From NCBI GenBank assembly GCA_963722575.1, contig CAVRNR010000006.1:124001-188000 (forward strand): a stretch of DNA of 64,000 nucleotides. The letters run 5' to 3'. Below the pieces are notes generated by a model. That model saw only the letters and a list, made by a program, of their open reading frames with translations. It was not told the DNA's origin and ran no database searches. Every line of letters starts with the position of its first letter. Positions within the stretch are counted from its first letter, which is position 1. The position numbers and the translations under genes are program-made. Of this stretch, positions 9,901 through 17,024 are shown piece after piece. This stretch comes from Fen-178 sp963722575. Lineage in GTDB: Bacteria > Acidobacteriota > Terriglobia > Bryobacterales > Bryobacteraceae.

Positions 9901-10506
9901 CTGTCGAGCTCCGACCTGCCGCAGGTTTTCGTGGTTTCGTTCAACTACATTCTCCCCAAATTCACGTCGAACAAGGCTTTTCGCGCGGCCTTCGGCGGCT
10001 GGTCGCTTTCCGGAACGATGCAGTACCAAAACGGGGGCCTGATTGCGACGCCCGGGTCGCAGAACAATCTCAGCACGTTGCTGTTCCGCGGCACCTTGAT
10101 GAACCGGGTGCCCGGCGTGCCGCTGTACACACAAAACCCCAACAGCCACATCGATCCCAACAAGATTTTCTTGTACAATCCGGCGGCCTGGACCGATGCG
10201 CCGGCTGGCTCGTGGGGCTACGGCGCCCCCTACTACAGCGATTTCCGCGCCCGGCGCATGCCGGGAGAAAATATGAGCCTGGGCAGGATTTTCCACATCT
10301 GGGAAAAGACGAATCTTGAGATCCGTGGAGAATTCTTCGACGTATTCAACCGCATCAGCGTCCCCGGCGCATCTGCCAGCAACCCCTTGCAAACGCAACT
10401 GGTGAATGCCACGACGGGCGTTCCGCAGTCCGGCTTCGGATACATGAACGCAAGTTCGGGTAGCCAGGGGCGAACCGGCCAGGTGGTAGCGCGGTTCGTA
10501 TTCTGA
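6910..10506 (+). CDS. Oar-type TonB-dependent outer membrane receptor
   Basis: This 1198-residue protein should form a gated beta-barrel that imports a large substrate, driven by TonB. A signal peptide ends near LAFAQ (about residue 28). Residues 30-115 are a carboxypeptidase-regulatory-like beta-sandwich (GTITGTITDPTGAVIPGATL, GNYTIPSLIAGSYDLTVTAAGF). A plug region follows (about 130-240, with NIKVNGSPATSYRVLLDGQDITNAN), then a long barrel ending in an aromatic residue (VVARFVF), the usual outer-membrane insertion signal. The size and order match the large family expanded in Acidobacteria. It sits between hydrolase paralogues, which suggests glycan fragments as cargo, but no SusD-like partner is present. 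It has its own promoter, an AAGGAGG ribosome site and a strong terminator, so it is probably transcribed alone. Confidence 0.92.
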   Translation: MRFYLPHRGSVIRLLFLFLMTMVLAFAQTDRGTITGTITDPTGAVIPGATLLARDTATGAEYSTVSTATGNYTIPSLIAGSYDLTVTAAGFEKYVQHGITVEVVQVLRVDIVLKVGSATESVTITADAPLLRTENAEINANLSTDRVDALPNTTTNVRDPFEFAGIMPGVVGGVTAPAGSANIKVNGSPATSYRVLLDGQDITNANEDPSHTLEQQPAVEALQEFTLQSSNFSAEFGQITGGLFNFTTKSGTNGLHGVAFTFVRNEDLNAGKAYTISPDQPTQHTRPVSRAKNYGGGIGGPVVIPKIYNGRNKTFFFANLELYRTFGVGTGYQTMPTTAERTGDFSQALVQKTLGTNINGGAILQNMIFDPNTNTTVNGQITRTPFPGNVIPTSRLNAVALTIQNNWMALPTNGNLVNNWYQVAPSMEKRHIPSLKLDQNVGDKSKFSFYMSNYLYYANARADALPAPISSQRNRKIFADTYELHYDYIASPTTVLHFGFGFVRGDHNDNYLPASLAFVPASIGLNGSYTPGMPVVGGLGNSTVGGFSTAYGIGVGSPVVNLADKPTLNLNATNVRGNHTYKIGLQWRLDTTINKNAVAAPSYNFSGNETALPYLQTATVGGNTIGLPYASYLLGLVDSASVGPTQDPDYRKTSMALYLQDTWKVTRKLTLDYGIRWDRQTAPEEAFYRSSMFAPSIPNPTAGGLLGATIYEGYGAGKCDCQFTTTYPYAIGPRLGIAYQFASKMVLRMGWGISYGNTPDGAGPTPVGVGWNPLSFSSTSFGQPAVIFGAGLPYTTNDIFAINMSPGIRPQAGQINNPPTYMDRNAGRPPRINQWNIAIQREITPNISGEVAYVGNHGVWLQSSSYWDLNALTPQRIAAAGLDITNAADRTLLTSPLNSTLAASRGFSTPPYAGFPMTLTVAQSLRPYPQFGSLVESWAPLGDTWYDALQAKLTKRTSYGLAVTVAYTKSKTLDVEAENYNGGGVINDEYNRRNLKALSSSDLPQVFVVSFNYILPKFTSNKAFRAAFGGWSLSGTMQYQNGGLIATPGSQNNLSTLLFRGTLMNRVPGVPLYTQNPNSHIDPNKIFLYNPAAWTDAPAGSWGYGAPYYSDFRARRMPGENMSLGRIFHIWEKTNLEIRGEFFDVFNRISVPGASASNPLQTQLVNATTGVPQSGFGYMNASSGSQGRTGQVVARFVF

Positions 10507-10582
10507 CGCCGTGCCCGCGCACATGTGAGTGCCCGGGCCGGCTTTTCCGGCGGCAGTAACAGTATTCCGCAACCTAAGAACC

Positions 10583-10655
10583 GCTCCCTAACGGCCGCGG
10601 CTCGGAAGGGCACATCCGTGCATACTGGGCCGCGGCCGCTAGGGGGCTTTTTTTT
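10583..10655 (+). terminator. Strong rho-independent terminator after the TonB receptor gene
   Basis: A 19-position stem (10583-10601 with 10629-10647; one mismatch and one G-U pair) is very GC-rich. It encloses a 27-nt loop and is followed at once by eight T residues (10648-10655). It isolates the receptor gene from the hydrolase starting at 10692. Confidence 0.85.
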
Positions 10656-10691
10656 CACTGGATCAGGCGAAGATCGGCAGGAGGCAAGTCG

Positions 10692-13481
10692 ATGAATATG
10701 AGAGGTCCGACGCGGGCGCTCGTCCCGTTTCTATTCGCATTCGCGCTGATGGCGCAAAGGCCCTGGCAACAGATTACGGTGCCGTCGGTCCGCGAGGCAG
10801 CCGCCAACTTCAAAGCGCCGCCGCACGAATACGGCGCCATCGGGCACCTGAGTTTGAGCGGCCCGGACGCCAAGGAAAAGATGGACAGGATTGTCCAGGA
10901 TCTCGACCGGCTGTCGGCCAATGGCGTCTTTGCGATCAACGTCTCGCCGGTGGGCGAGCCGAAGTACCTTTCGCCGGAGCACATGGCCCAGGTGAAGTTC
11001 GTGATCCAGGAAGCCAAGAAGCGGGGCGTGAAGGTGTGGTTCCAGGACGAATACGACTACCCCAGCGGGTTCGCGGGCGGCTTGGTCAGCGAGCTATACC
11101 CTGAACTGACCATGCAGGCGCTGGACGCGGACATACGGATCAACGTAATGCCGGGCCAGACGCTGAAGATGCCGACGCCGCCGGACACTTTGGGCGCGCT
11201 GGCGGTGTTTGAGCAAACCGGCGCGAGTGAGGTTGTGCCGATCAGCGCCAGCGGAATTAATTGGAGGGCTCCGGCGCCGCCGCCAGGCGCAGCCGGCTAC
11301 CCAAAGCCGTGGCAGTTGATCCTGGTCCGGCATGTATTTCGCAGTTCTCCTACCCGCATGTCGGCCCGGGCCGACGGCACGAGGGCCAAAGACAGCCAGT
11401 ATTCACTGATCGACTACCTGAATCCGGATGCCACGCGTGCGTTCATGAAGATCACGCACGAAGCCTACAAGGCGGCGGTCGGTGACGAATTCGGCAAGAC
11501 GGTTCTGGGCTTCTTCGGCGACGAACCCGACTACACCTACATCATGCCGTGGACGCCCAAGCTGCTGGACGAATTCCGGCAAGAGAAGGGTTACGACCTG
11601 CAGCCATACCTGCCGCTTCTGTTCGCGCCCAAGATGACCGACGAAGCCTGGCGGGCGAAGGCGGACTACTGGGACGTGTGGAGCGGGATCTTCCGCGACA
11701 GCTTCTTCGGGGTGCAGGCGGACTGGTGCGCGAAGAACAATGTGGAGTACCTGGTGCACTTGAACCACGAGGAGCATGCGCTGCGGTTGGACCTGGCCGA
11801 GGACCATATCCGGAACGAGGGCGACTACTTCAGAGACATGCGGCACGTGGAGGTGCCGGGCATTGACAACCTGAGCCAGCTTGTGCCATGGGCGGTCCAC
11901 GTGCCGGACGGCCTCTGGGACGTCAACAACAACTTCCCCAAGCTGGCTTCTTCGGCGGCGCACCTGTTCGGCAGGCCCCAGGTATGGACCGAAGAGGGCG
12001 GCGGATTGGGCATCAGCGGCAAGTTCCAGGTGGATTTTCAAGCGGTAAGGGGAGTGAACGCGTTGCAGGTCGGCGTCGTGGGGGGCCGGGGCGGCGCCGG
12101 GGCGACAGCCATACCGCCACAGGCGCCCATGTTGGAGTGGTACACCGACCGGCTCGGCTATTTGCTGGCCATCGGACGCCCGGCGGCGCAGGTAGGCCTG
12201 TACTATCCCTCCAACAGCATGTGGATGGGCGACGAAGCGGCCGACCGCAGCATGACCAAGCTGGGCTGGCAGTTGTTCGAACACCAGATTGAGTGGGATT
12301 ACTTCGACGAGCAAGCGCTGAGTTCGGTGGCGACCATCGCGGACGGCGGTTTCAAGGATCTCAGCGGGCAGGTTTTCCGGGCCATCGTGTTTCCGTCCTC
12401 GCTGGTGATCACGCGGACCGGGCTGGAGCGCCTGCAGGCCTTCGTCAAAGCGGGAGGAAAGGTGATTTTCGTGGGGAAGACGCCCACGCTGGTGGTGGAC
12501 AAGACGTTTTTGAATGCCAAAGAGAAGCCCGATCTGAGCTTCGCCACGCTGATCGAGCCTTCGGGCGACGTCACGCAGCGGGTAATCGAGGCGCTGCCGA
12601 AGCCGGATGTGGTGCTGGACAGCCCGTGGCAGCGGTTGACGTACACGCACCGGCGCTGGCGCGACGGCGACCTGTACTTCTTCTTCAACGAGAGCAACCA
12701 GGAGCAGGCGCGCACCACGACGGTGGCGGGGCACGGGCAGGCGCAGGTGTGGGACCTGACGACGGGGGAGATTCACCCGATGGCGGCGGCCACGTCGGAG
12801 GGCGATACGGTGCACTTTCCGCTGGTGCTGGGGCCTTACGAAACGAAAATGGTGGTAGTGGGGCCGCTTCCCAGCGGGGTGGCGGCGCCGGAGCCGTCGT
12901 TGGTGTCGGGCGACACGCTGGCGGAGCTGGGCGGAGAGTGGACGTTGGACCTGAACGGCAAGCAACTGACGACGCCGCTGAAATCGTGGGAGGAACTGGG
13001 GACGACATCGTTTGCCGGGCCGGCGACGTATCGGAAGCAGTTCACAGCGCCGGCGGCGCCAGCGGGGAAGCGGGTGTTTCTGGAAATGGCGGATATGCAC
13101 GACTACGCGCGGGTGAAGCTGAACGGGAAAGAGTTGGAAGGCCACGCGTGGCCGCCGTATCGTTGGGATGTGACGAATGCGGTGAAGGCGGGATCGAACG
13201 ATCTGGAAGTGGAAGTGCGCACGACGGTGGGCGGGCGCGGAGGTTTTGGCGGTGGTGCGCCTCCGGCTGCGGCAGGCGCACCGGGCGCGGCTGGCGCAGC
13301 AGGCGGGCGCGGCGGCAGAGGGCAAGCGGCGGCAGGAGCCGCGGGCGCGCCGGGCGCTGGCGCGGCTGGAGCGGGCGGCCAAGCCGCGATGATCGGCACA
13401 GGTGCCAGCGCAAACGGCAGCGGTGTTGCGCCGCCTCCGACTTCGGGCCTGCTGGGGCCGGTCCGGCTGGTGGCGCGCTGA
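10692..13481 (+). CDS. GH106-like secreted glycoside hydrolase (intact paralogue)
   Basis: The 929-residue protein begins with a signal peptide (ALVPFLFAFALMAQ, cut near residue 20). Next comes a (beta/alpha)-barrel-like half with APPHEYGAIGHLSLSG, DEYDYPSGFAGG (near residue 118-129), LGFFGDEPDY and HLNHEEHALR, followed by a middle domain and a C-terminal jelly roll (YRKQFTAPAAPAG, ARVKLNGKELEGHAWPPYRW). These are the landmarks of the GH106 alpha-L-rhamnosidase group and relatives. The exact substrate cannot be read. A Gly/Ala/Arg-rich insert of about 70 residues sits before the last strand SGLLGPVRLVAR and is longer than in the two paralogues. GGAGG ahead of the ATG supports this start. The downstream IclR gene begins 3 bp after the stop, so the two are probably co-transcribed. 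Confidence 0.82.
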   Translation: MNMRGPTRALVPFLFAFALMAQRPWQQITVPSVREAAANFKAPPHEYGAIGHLSLSGPDAKEKMDRIVQDLDRLSANGVFAINVSPVGEPKYLSPEHMAQVKFVIQEAKKRGVKVWFQDEYDYPSGFAGGLVSELYPELTMQALDADIRINVMPGQTLKMPTPPDTLGALAVFEQTGASEVVPISASGINWRAPAPPPGAAGYPKPWQLILVRHVFRSSPTRMSARADGTRAKDSQYSLIDYLNPDATRAFMKITHEAYKAAVGDEFGKTVLGFFGDEPDYTYIMPWTPKLLDEFRQEKGYDLQPYLPLLFAPKMTDEAWRAKADYWDVWSGIFRDSFFGVQADWCAKNNVEYLVHLNHEEHALRLDLAEDHIRNEGDYFRDMRHVEVPGIDNLSQLVPWAVHVPDGLWDVNNNFPKLASSAAHLFGRPQVWTEEGGGLGISGKFQVDFQAVRGVNALQVGVVGGRGGAGATAIPPQAPMLEWYTDRLGYLLAIGRPAAQVGLYYPSNSMWMGDEAADRSMTKLGWQLFEHQIEWDYFDEQALSSVATIADGGFKDLSGQVFRAIVFPSSLVITRTGLERLQAFVKAGGKVIFVGKTPTLVVDKTFLNAKEKPDLSFATLIEPSGDVTQRVIEALPKPDVVLDSPWQRLTYTHRRWRDGDLYFFFNESNQEQARTTTVAGHGQAQVWDLTTGEIHPMAAATSEGDTVHFPLVLGPYETKMVVVGPLPSGVAAPEPSLVSGDTLAELGGEWTLDLNGKQLTTPLKSWEELGTTSFAGPATYRKQFTAPAAPAGKRVFLEMADMHDYARVKLNGKELEGHAWPPYRWDVTNAVKAGSNDLEVEVRTTVGGRGGFGGGAPPAAAGAPGAAGAAGGRGGRGQAAAGAAGAPGAGAAGAGGQAAMIGTGASANGSGVAPPPTSGLLGPVRLVAR

Positions 13482-13483
13482 TC

Positions 13484-14311
13484 ATGGTGGCACCGAAGAA
13501 GGCAATTGCGAAGAAGAAGGATGCCGTCAAGAAGGCGAAAGACGGTAGCCAATACTTTTCCAGGGCGGTAAGTAAGGCGCTGGAGACCCTCGAACTCCTG
13601 CAACTGCGGCAGGAGTCCATGACCTTGGACGAGATCGCGCGCCAGGTGCGACTATCGAAGACCTCGGTGTTCCGATTGCTGAGAACACTCGAAGCCGCGG
13701 GGTACGTGACTACCAGCGGCTGGGGCAAGTACGGGCTGGTGCCGGGGGTACAAGGGACGGTGTCCACGCAGTGGCTGGCGCGGCTACTGCGCACGGCGAT
13801 ACCGCGGCTGCACGACCTCACGCGCGACTTGCATGAGACGGCCAGCCTGGCGGCACTTTTCGACAACCGCATCGAGGTGATCGCGGTTGTGGAAAGCCCG
13901 CAGATTGTCCGTATGAGCAACGTGGTGGGACATATTCTGCCGCCCAATGCCAGCTCCATGGGGAAGGCGATCACGGCATTTCAGGCGGAGGAGCGGCGCG
14001 AAAAGCTTCTCCGCAGCCACGGGATTTACCGGTTCACCGACCACACCGTGGTCGACCGAAGCGAGTTGTACCGCGAATGGGAGCGGGTGCAAGTCCAGAA
14101 ATTCGCGGTGGACCGCGAGGAGTCGGTCTACGACGGGGTTTGCTTCGCGGCCCCGATCTTCGGAGAATCCGGCGAGGTCAACGCGGCCATCAGCGTATCC
14201 TTGCCCAAGGCGCGTTTGCGAAACGGGGAGCACGAGGCGGCGATTATCGAAGCGCTCACCGCCACCGCCTCCCAGATCGCAGCCGATCTGCGATCCGCGG
14301 CGGGCCGGTAG
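13484..14311 (+). CDS. IclR-family transcriptional regulator
   Basis: The protein has 275 residues. A Lys-rich start (MVAPKKAIAKKKDAVKKAK) is followed by a winged helix-turn-helix, SRAVSKALETLELLQLRQES then LDEIARQVRLSKTSVFRLLRTLEAAGYV. The C-terminal IclR effector domain runs to the end, with the typical GHILPPNASSMGKAITAF and EESVYDGVCFAAPIFGESGEVNAAISVS. Such regulators bind small sugar acids or aromatic acids and control the neighbouring catabolic genes. The start directly follows the stop of the hydrolase gene, so expression is likely coupled. Together with the two enolase-superfamily genes downstream, this suggests that a sugar-acid intermediate is the effector; that is inference. It converges on the enolase genes across a symmetric terminator. 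Confidence 0.92.
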   Translation: MVAPKKAIAKKKDAVKKAKDGSQYFSRAVSKALETLELLQLRQESMTLDEIARQVRLSKTSVFRLLRTLEAAGYVTTSGWGKYGLVPGVQGTVSTQWLARLLRTAIPRLHDLTRDLHETASLAALFDNRIEVIAVVESPQIVRMSNVVGHILPPNASSMGKAITAFQAEERREKLLRSHGIYRFTDHTVVDRSELYREWERVQVQKFAVDREESVYDGVCFAAPIFGESGEVNAAISVSLPKARLRNGEHEAAIIEALTATASQIAADLRSAAGR

Positions 14312-14312
14312 G

Positions 14313-14363
14313 AAAAGGGGTCAGACGCATTTTCCGCCGAGGAAAATGCGTCTGACCCCTTTT
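14313..14363. terminator. Bidirectional terminator, 23-bp perfect palindrome
   Basis: A perfect 23-bp inverted repeat (14313-14335 and 14341-14363) surrounds a 5-nt loop. It starts with AAAA and ends with TTTT, so on either strand a stable hairpin is followed by a T-run. It lies exactly between the convergent IclR and enolase-superfamily genes and overlaps the end of the latter's stop codon. Confidence 0.85.
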
Positions 14364-15583
14364 TACGTCTCGATGTGGTCCATCGCGTTGTGGAGCGCGT
14401 TGTAGTCGAACTCGTAGCCGAGGCCCGGCTTGCGGGGCGCGGGCACGTAGCCGTCCTTGTCGATGCGGAGCTGGTCCTTGAAGTACGGGCGGTCGGTCGA
14501 GCCCATGGGCTGCGTCATTTCGAACCAGACGTTGTTGGGCATGGCCAGCTCGCAATGGAAGTGGACGGCGTGGTCCAGGAGGGTGCCCCAATTGTGAGGC
14601 TGGCACAACATGCCGAAACACTCCGCCAGTTGGGCTACCTTCATGCCGCCGGTGATCCCGCCCAGGTTATCGACGATGAACCGCACCTCATCGAGCGATC
14701 CGAAGCGGATGTACTTGGCGTAATCGTAAGGCGAGAGGAGGAATTCGCCCATGGTAATGGGGACATCCAGAGTCTTGACCAACTCGGCAAGGCCTTCCAT
14801 ATCGTCGGTGGGCAGACAATCTTCGTAGGAGACGTAGTTTAACTCGTCGAGCGCGTGGCCGACTCTCATGGCCTCGAGGCGGGTGTAGGCGCCCACGCGA
14901 TCGAACAGCAGCGCCATATCGTCGCCGCCGGTCTTGCGGACGGCCTTGGCCACCTCGATATCCAGTTTGTAATCCACCTCGTTGTTGGCGAGCCATGGCG
15001 GATGGATCTTGTAAGCGGTGAAGCCTTGCGACTTGGCGTGTTGGACATCCGCCACGAAGGCCTCCACCGTGTGGAGATGCTGCGAGCTGGCGTAGGCCCG
15101 CACACGGTCGCGATAGGCGCCGAGGATGCGGTACACCGGCAGGTTCACCGCCTTGCCGAGAATGTCCCAGAGGCAGTTGTTCATGGCGGAGGCATAGGAA
15201 AGCTGCCCCACGGGGCTATGGAACTGGTTGGTGAACTCGGGCAGATCCAAGACGTGCTTGCCGACCAGCGTGCGCTTGGCATAGGCCAGCCATCCAAGGT
15301 TGCTCCAGTTGGAGTGACTGTAGCGGTTGGAGAGCTCATAGTTGCCCTCAATACCGCTCGCGGTTACGACAGAGGCAAACTGTTCGGCACGGCGAAAGTT
15401 GGCGCCGCCCTGCCCGGTGTTGGCTTCCGTGGGTTTCAAAACGTAGACCTTCACTTCCTTGATGGTGAGGTCGGGCAGGTCCGTGGGGTTGACGCCGGCG
15501 GACTGGGCGACGGCGCGGCCCGCGAATGCGCCGGCGGCGGAGGCGCCGAAGAAATTGCGTCGCGATAGATTGTGTTCCGACAT
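14363..15583 (-). CDS. Tat-exported enolase-superfamily protein (mandelate racemase-like)
   Basis: The 406-residue protein starts with a twin-arginine signal (SRRNFFGASAAGA), so it is probably exported folded. The rest is an enolase-superfamily enzyme, which abstracts the proton next to a carboxylate with the help of Mg2+. Visible residues are K192-x-H194 (AYKIHPP), metal ligand candidates D228 (LLFDRVG), E254 (SYEDCLP) and E280 (TMGEFLLS), and a C-terminal H330 (CQPHNWGTLLDH) with D305 (IVDNLGGITGG) as the His-Asp dyad. This pattern fits the mandelate racemase subgroup of acid-sugar dehydratases and racemases. The substrate is not certain; a sugar acid fits the nearby rhamnosidase-like genes. 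It is about 60 percent identical by eye to its upstream neighbour at 15595, 11 bp away, and is probably in one operon with it. Confidence 0.85.
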   Translation of the reverse strand: MSEHNLSRRNFFGASAAGAFAGRAVAQSAGVNPTDLPDLTIKEVKVYVLKPTEANTGQGGANFRRAEQFASVVTASGIEGNYELSNRYSHSNWSNLGWLAYAKRTLVGKHVLDLPEFTNQFHSPVGQLSYASAMNNCLWDILGKAVNLPVYRILGAYRDRVRAYASSQHLHTVEAFVADVQHAKSQGFTAYKIHPPWLANNEVDYKLDIEVAKAVRKTGGDDMALLFDRVGAYTRLEAMRVGHALDELNYVSYEDCLPTDDMEGLAELVKTLDVPITMGEFLLSPYDYAKYIRFGSLDEVRFIVDNLGGITGGMKVAQLAECFGMLCQPHNWGTLLDHAVHFHCELAMPNNVWFEMTQPMGSTDRPYFKDQLRIDKDGYVPAPRKPGLGYEFDYNALHNAMDHIET

Positions 15584-15594
15584 GGCGGTTTCTC

Positions 15595-16905
15595 CTAACT
15601 CTCCACCCGAAGCATCATGTTATCGAGCACGCCGCGGTCGAGCTCATAGCCAAGTCCGGGCTTGACCAGCGCGGGAACGTAGCCGTCTTTATCGATGCGC
15701 AGCTTGTCCTTGAAATAGGGGCGGTCGGTAATGCCCATGGGCTGCGTCATTTCGAACCAGATGTTATTGGGCATGGCCAGCTCGCAGTGGAAATGCACGA
15801 CGTGATCGAGCAGCGTGCCCCAGTTGTGAGGCTGGCACATCATGTTGAAGCACTCGGCCATGCGGGCGACTTTCATGCCGCCGGTGATGCCGCCGATGTT
15901 ATCGACGATGAAGCGGACCTCGTCGGTGGCACCGCGGAGGATGTAGGGGACGTAATCGTAGGGCGAAGGCATGAACTCGCCCATGACGATCGGCACGTCC
16001 AGGGCGGCGGCCAATTCGACCAGGCCGTCGATGTCCTTGGTGGGGAGCGCGTCCTCGAAGGAGACGTAGTGCAGCTCGTCGAGCAGGCGGCCCACCTGCA
16101 TGGCTTCGTCGCGCGTGAGCGAGCCTACCGGGTCGTAGAGCAGGGGCATGTCGTCGCCACCGGTTTTGCGGACGGCTTTGATGACCTCCATGTCGAGCTT
16201 GTAGTCATGCCCGCCCCCGACGCCGCTGGGCGGATGGATTTTGTAGGCGGTGAAGCCGTCCGACATGGCGTGTTTGACATCGGCCACGAATTCCTCGACG
16301 GTGCGCAGATGCTGGGAGCTGGCATAGGCGCGAACGCGGTCGCGGTACGCGCCCAGGATGCGATAGACGGGGAGACCGATGGCCTTGCCGAGGATGTCCC
16401 AGCAGCAGTTGTCGATGGCGGCGGCATAGGAAAGCTGGCCGTAGCGCCGCAGGCTGGGCCGCCATTGCGTGGTGAGGGCCGGCAGGTCGAGTACGCTCTT
16501 GCCGGTCCACGCGGTCTTGGCATACTCGAGCCACCCCAGGTTGCTCCAGTTGGGATGGAAGTAGCGATCGTCGAGGGTGTAATTGCCCTCGATGCCGCTA
16601 TTGGTGACAATGGAGGCCAGCTTCTCTCCCGTGCGCTCGCCGGGCGGGCCCGCAAAGCCGCCGCCTCCGCGGCCACCGCCGCCGCGGCCACCCCCGCCGC
16701 GCCCGCCAGCGGGAGCGCTGCGCTCTTCCGGTTTCAACACCAGGACTCGAATCTGCTTAATGGTCAGATCGGGCAGGTCGCCACGTTTGACGCCGGCCGC
16801 CTGCGCGGCGGCGCGGCCCGGATCGGCCAGCGCCACGGCTCCCAGGGCGGGAGCGGCGACGGCCGCACTGAGGAAATCCCTGCGCGATCCCTTCTCCCAA
16901 GACAT
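15595..16905 (-). CDS. Tat-exported enolase-superfamily protein with Gly/Arg-rich insert
   Basis: This is a paralogue of the downstream gene with the same active-site set: AYKIHPP, LLYDPVGS, SFEDALP, VMGEFMPSP, IVDNIGGITGG and CQPHNWGTLLDH. A twin-arginine signal (GSRRDFLSAAVAAPALG) starts the protein. I chose the ATG at 16905 (MSWEKGSRR) because GGAG lies at the right distance upstream; a frame extension to 16929 has no such site. Between the first beta strand and the capping domain (about residues 58-80) sits a low-complexity run of GGGGR units that is absent from the paralogue. It resembles the Gly/Arg tails of the hydrolases at the start of the window. The encoding DNA is a CCGCCGCGG-type repeat near 16670-16715. 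Likely role: second acid-sugar dehydratase or racemase of the same pathway. Confidence 0.85.
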   Translation of the reverse strand: MSWEKGSRRDFLSAAVAAPALGAVALADPGRAAAQAAGVKRGDLPDLTIKQIRVLVLKPEERSAPAGGRGGGGRGGGGRGGGGFAGPPGERTGEKLASIVTNSGIEGNYTLDDRYFHPNWSNLGWLEYAKTAWTGKSVLDLPALTTQWRPSLRRYGQLSYAAAIDNCCWDILGKAIGLPVYRILGAYRDRVRAYASSQHLRTVEEFVADVKHAMSDGFTAYKIHPPSGVGGGHDYKLDMEVIKAVRKTGGDDMPLLYDPVGSLTRDEAMQVGRLLDELHYVSFEDALPTKDIDGLVELAAALDVPIVMGEFMPSPYDYVPYILRGATDEVRFIVDNIGGITGGMKVARMAECFNMMCQPHNWGTLLDHVVHFHCELAMPNNIWFEMTQPMGITDRPYFKDKLRIDKDGYVPALVKPGLGYELDRGVLDNMMLRVES

Positions 16906-16981
16906 ATAGGCTCTCCTCTCTTGCACCAACTGCCACTATATCAGCAACCCGGCGGCCGAGGCCCGCGGCCCGCGTCCGCGG

Positions 16982-17009
16982 TTGCCTGCCGCGTCTGCTC
17001 TGCTATGAT
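16982..17009 (+). promoter_or_regulatory. Probable promoter of metX-metW
   Basis: TTGCCT (16982-16987) and TATGAT (17004-17009) are spaced by 16 bp. Transcription should begin near 17016, only about 9 nt before the metX ATG at 17025. No Shine-Dalgarno site is visible, so the message may be nearly leaderless. Confidence 0.55.
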
Positions 17010-17024
17010 AAGAACTCTTCCGCT

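Noticed and set aside
11403..13382. Long minus-strand open frame (about 659 codons) opposite the third hydrolase
   Set aside because: It is antisense to a clear gene, its product is an Arg/His-rich low-complexity text, and such frames are expected at this GC content.
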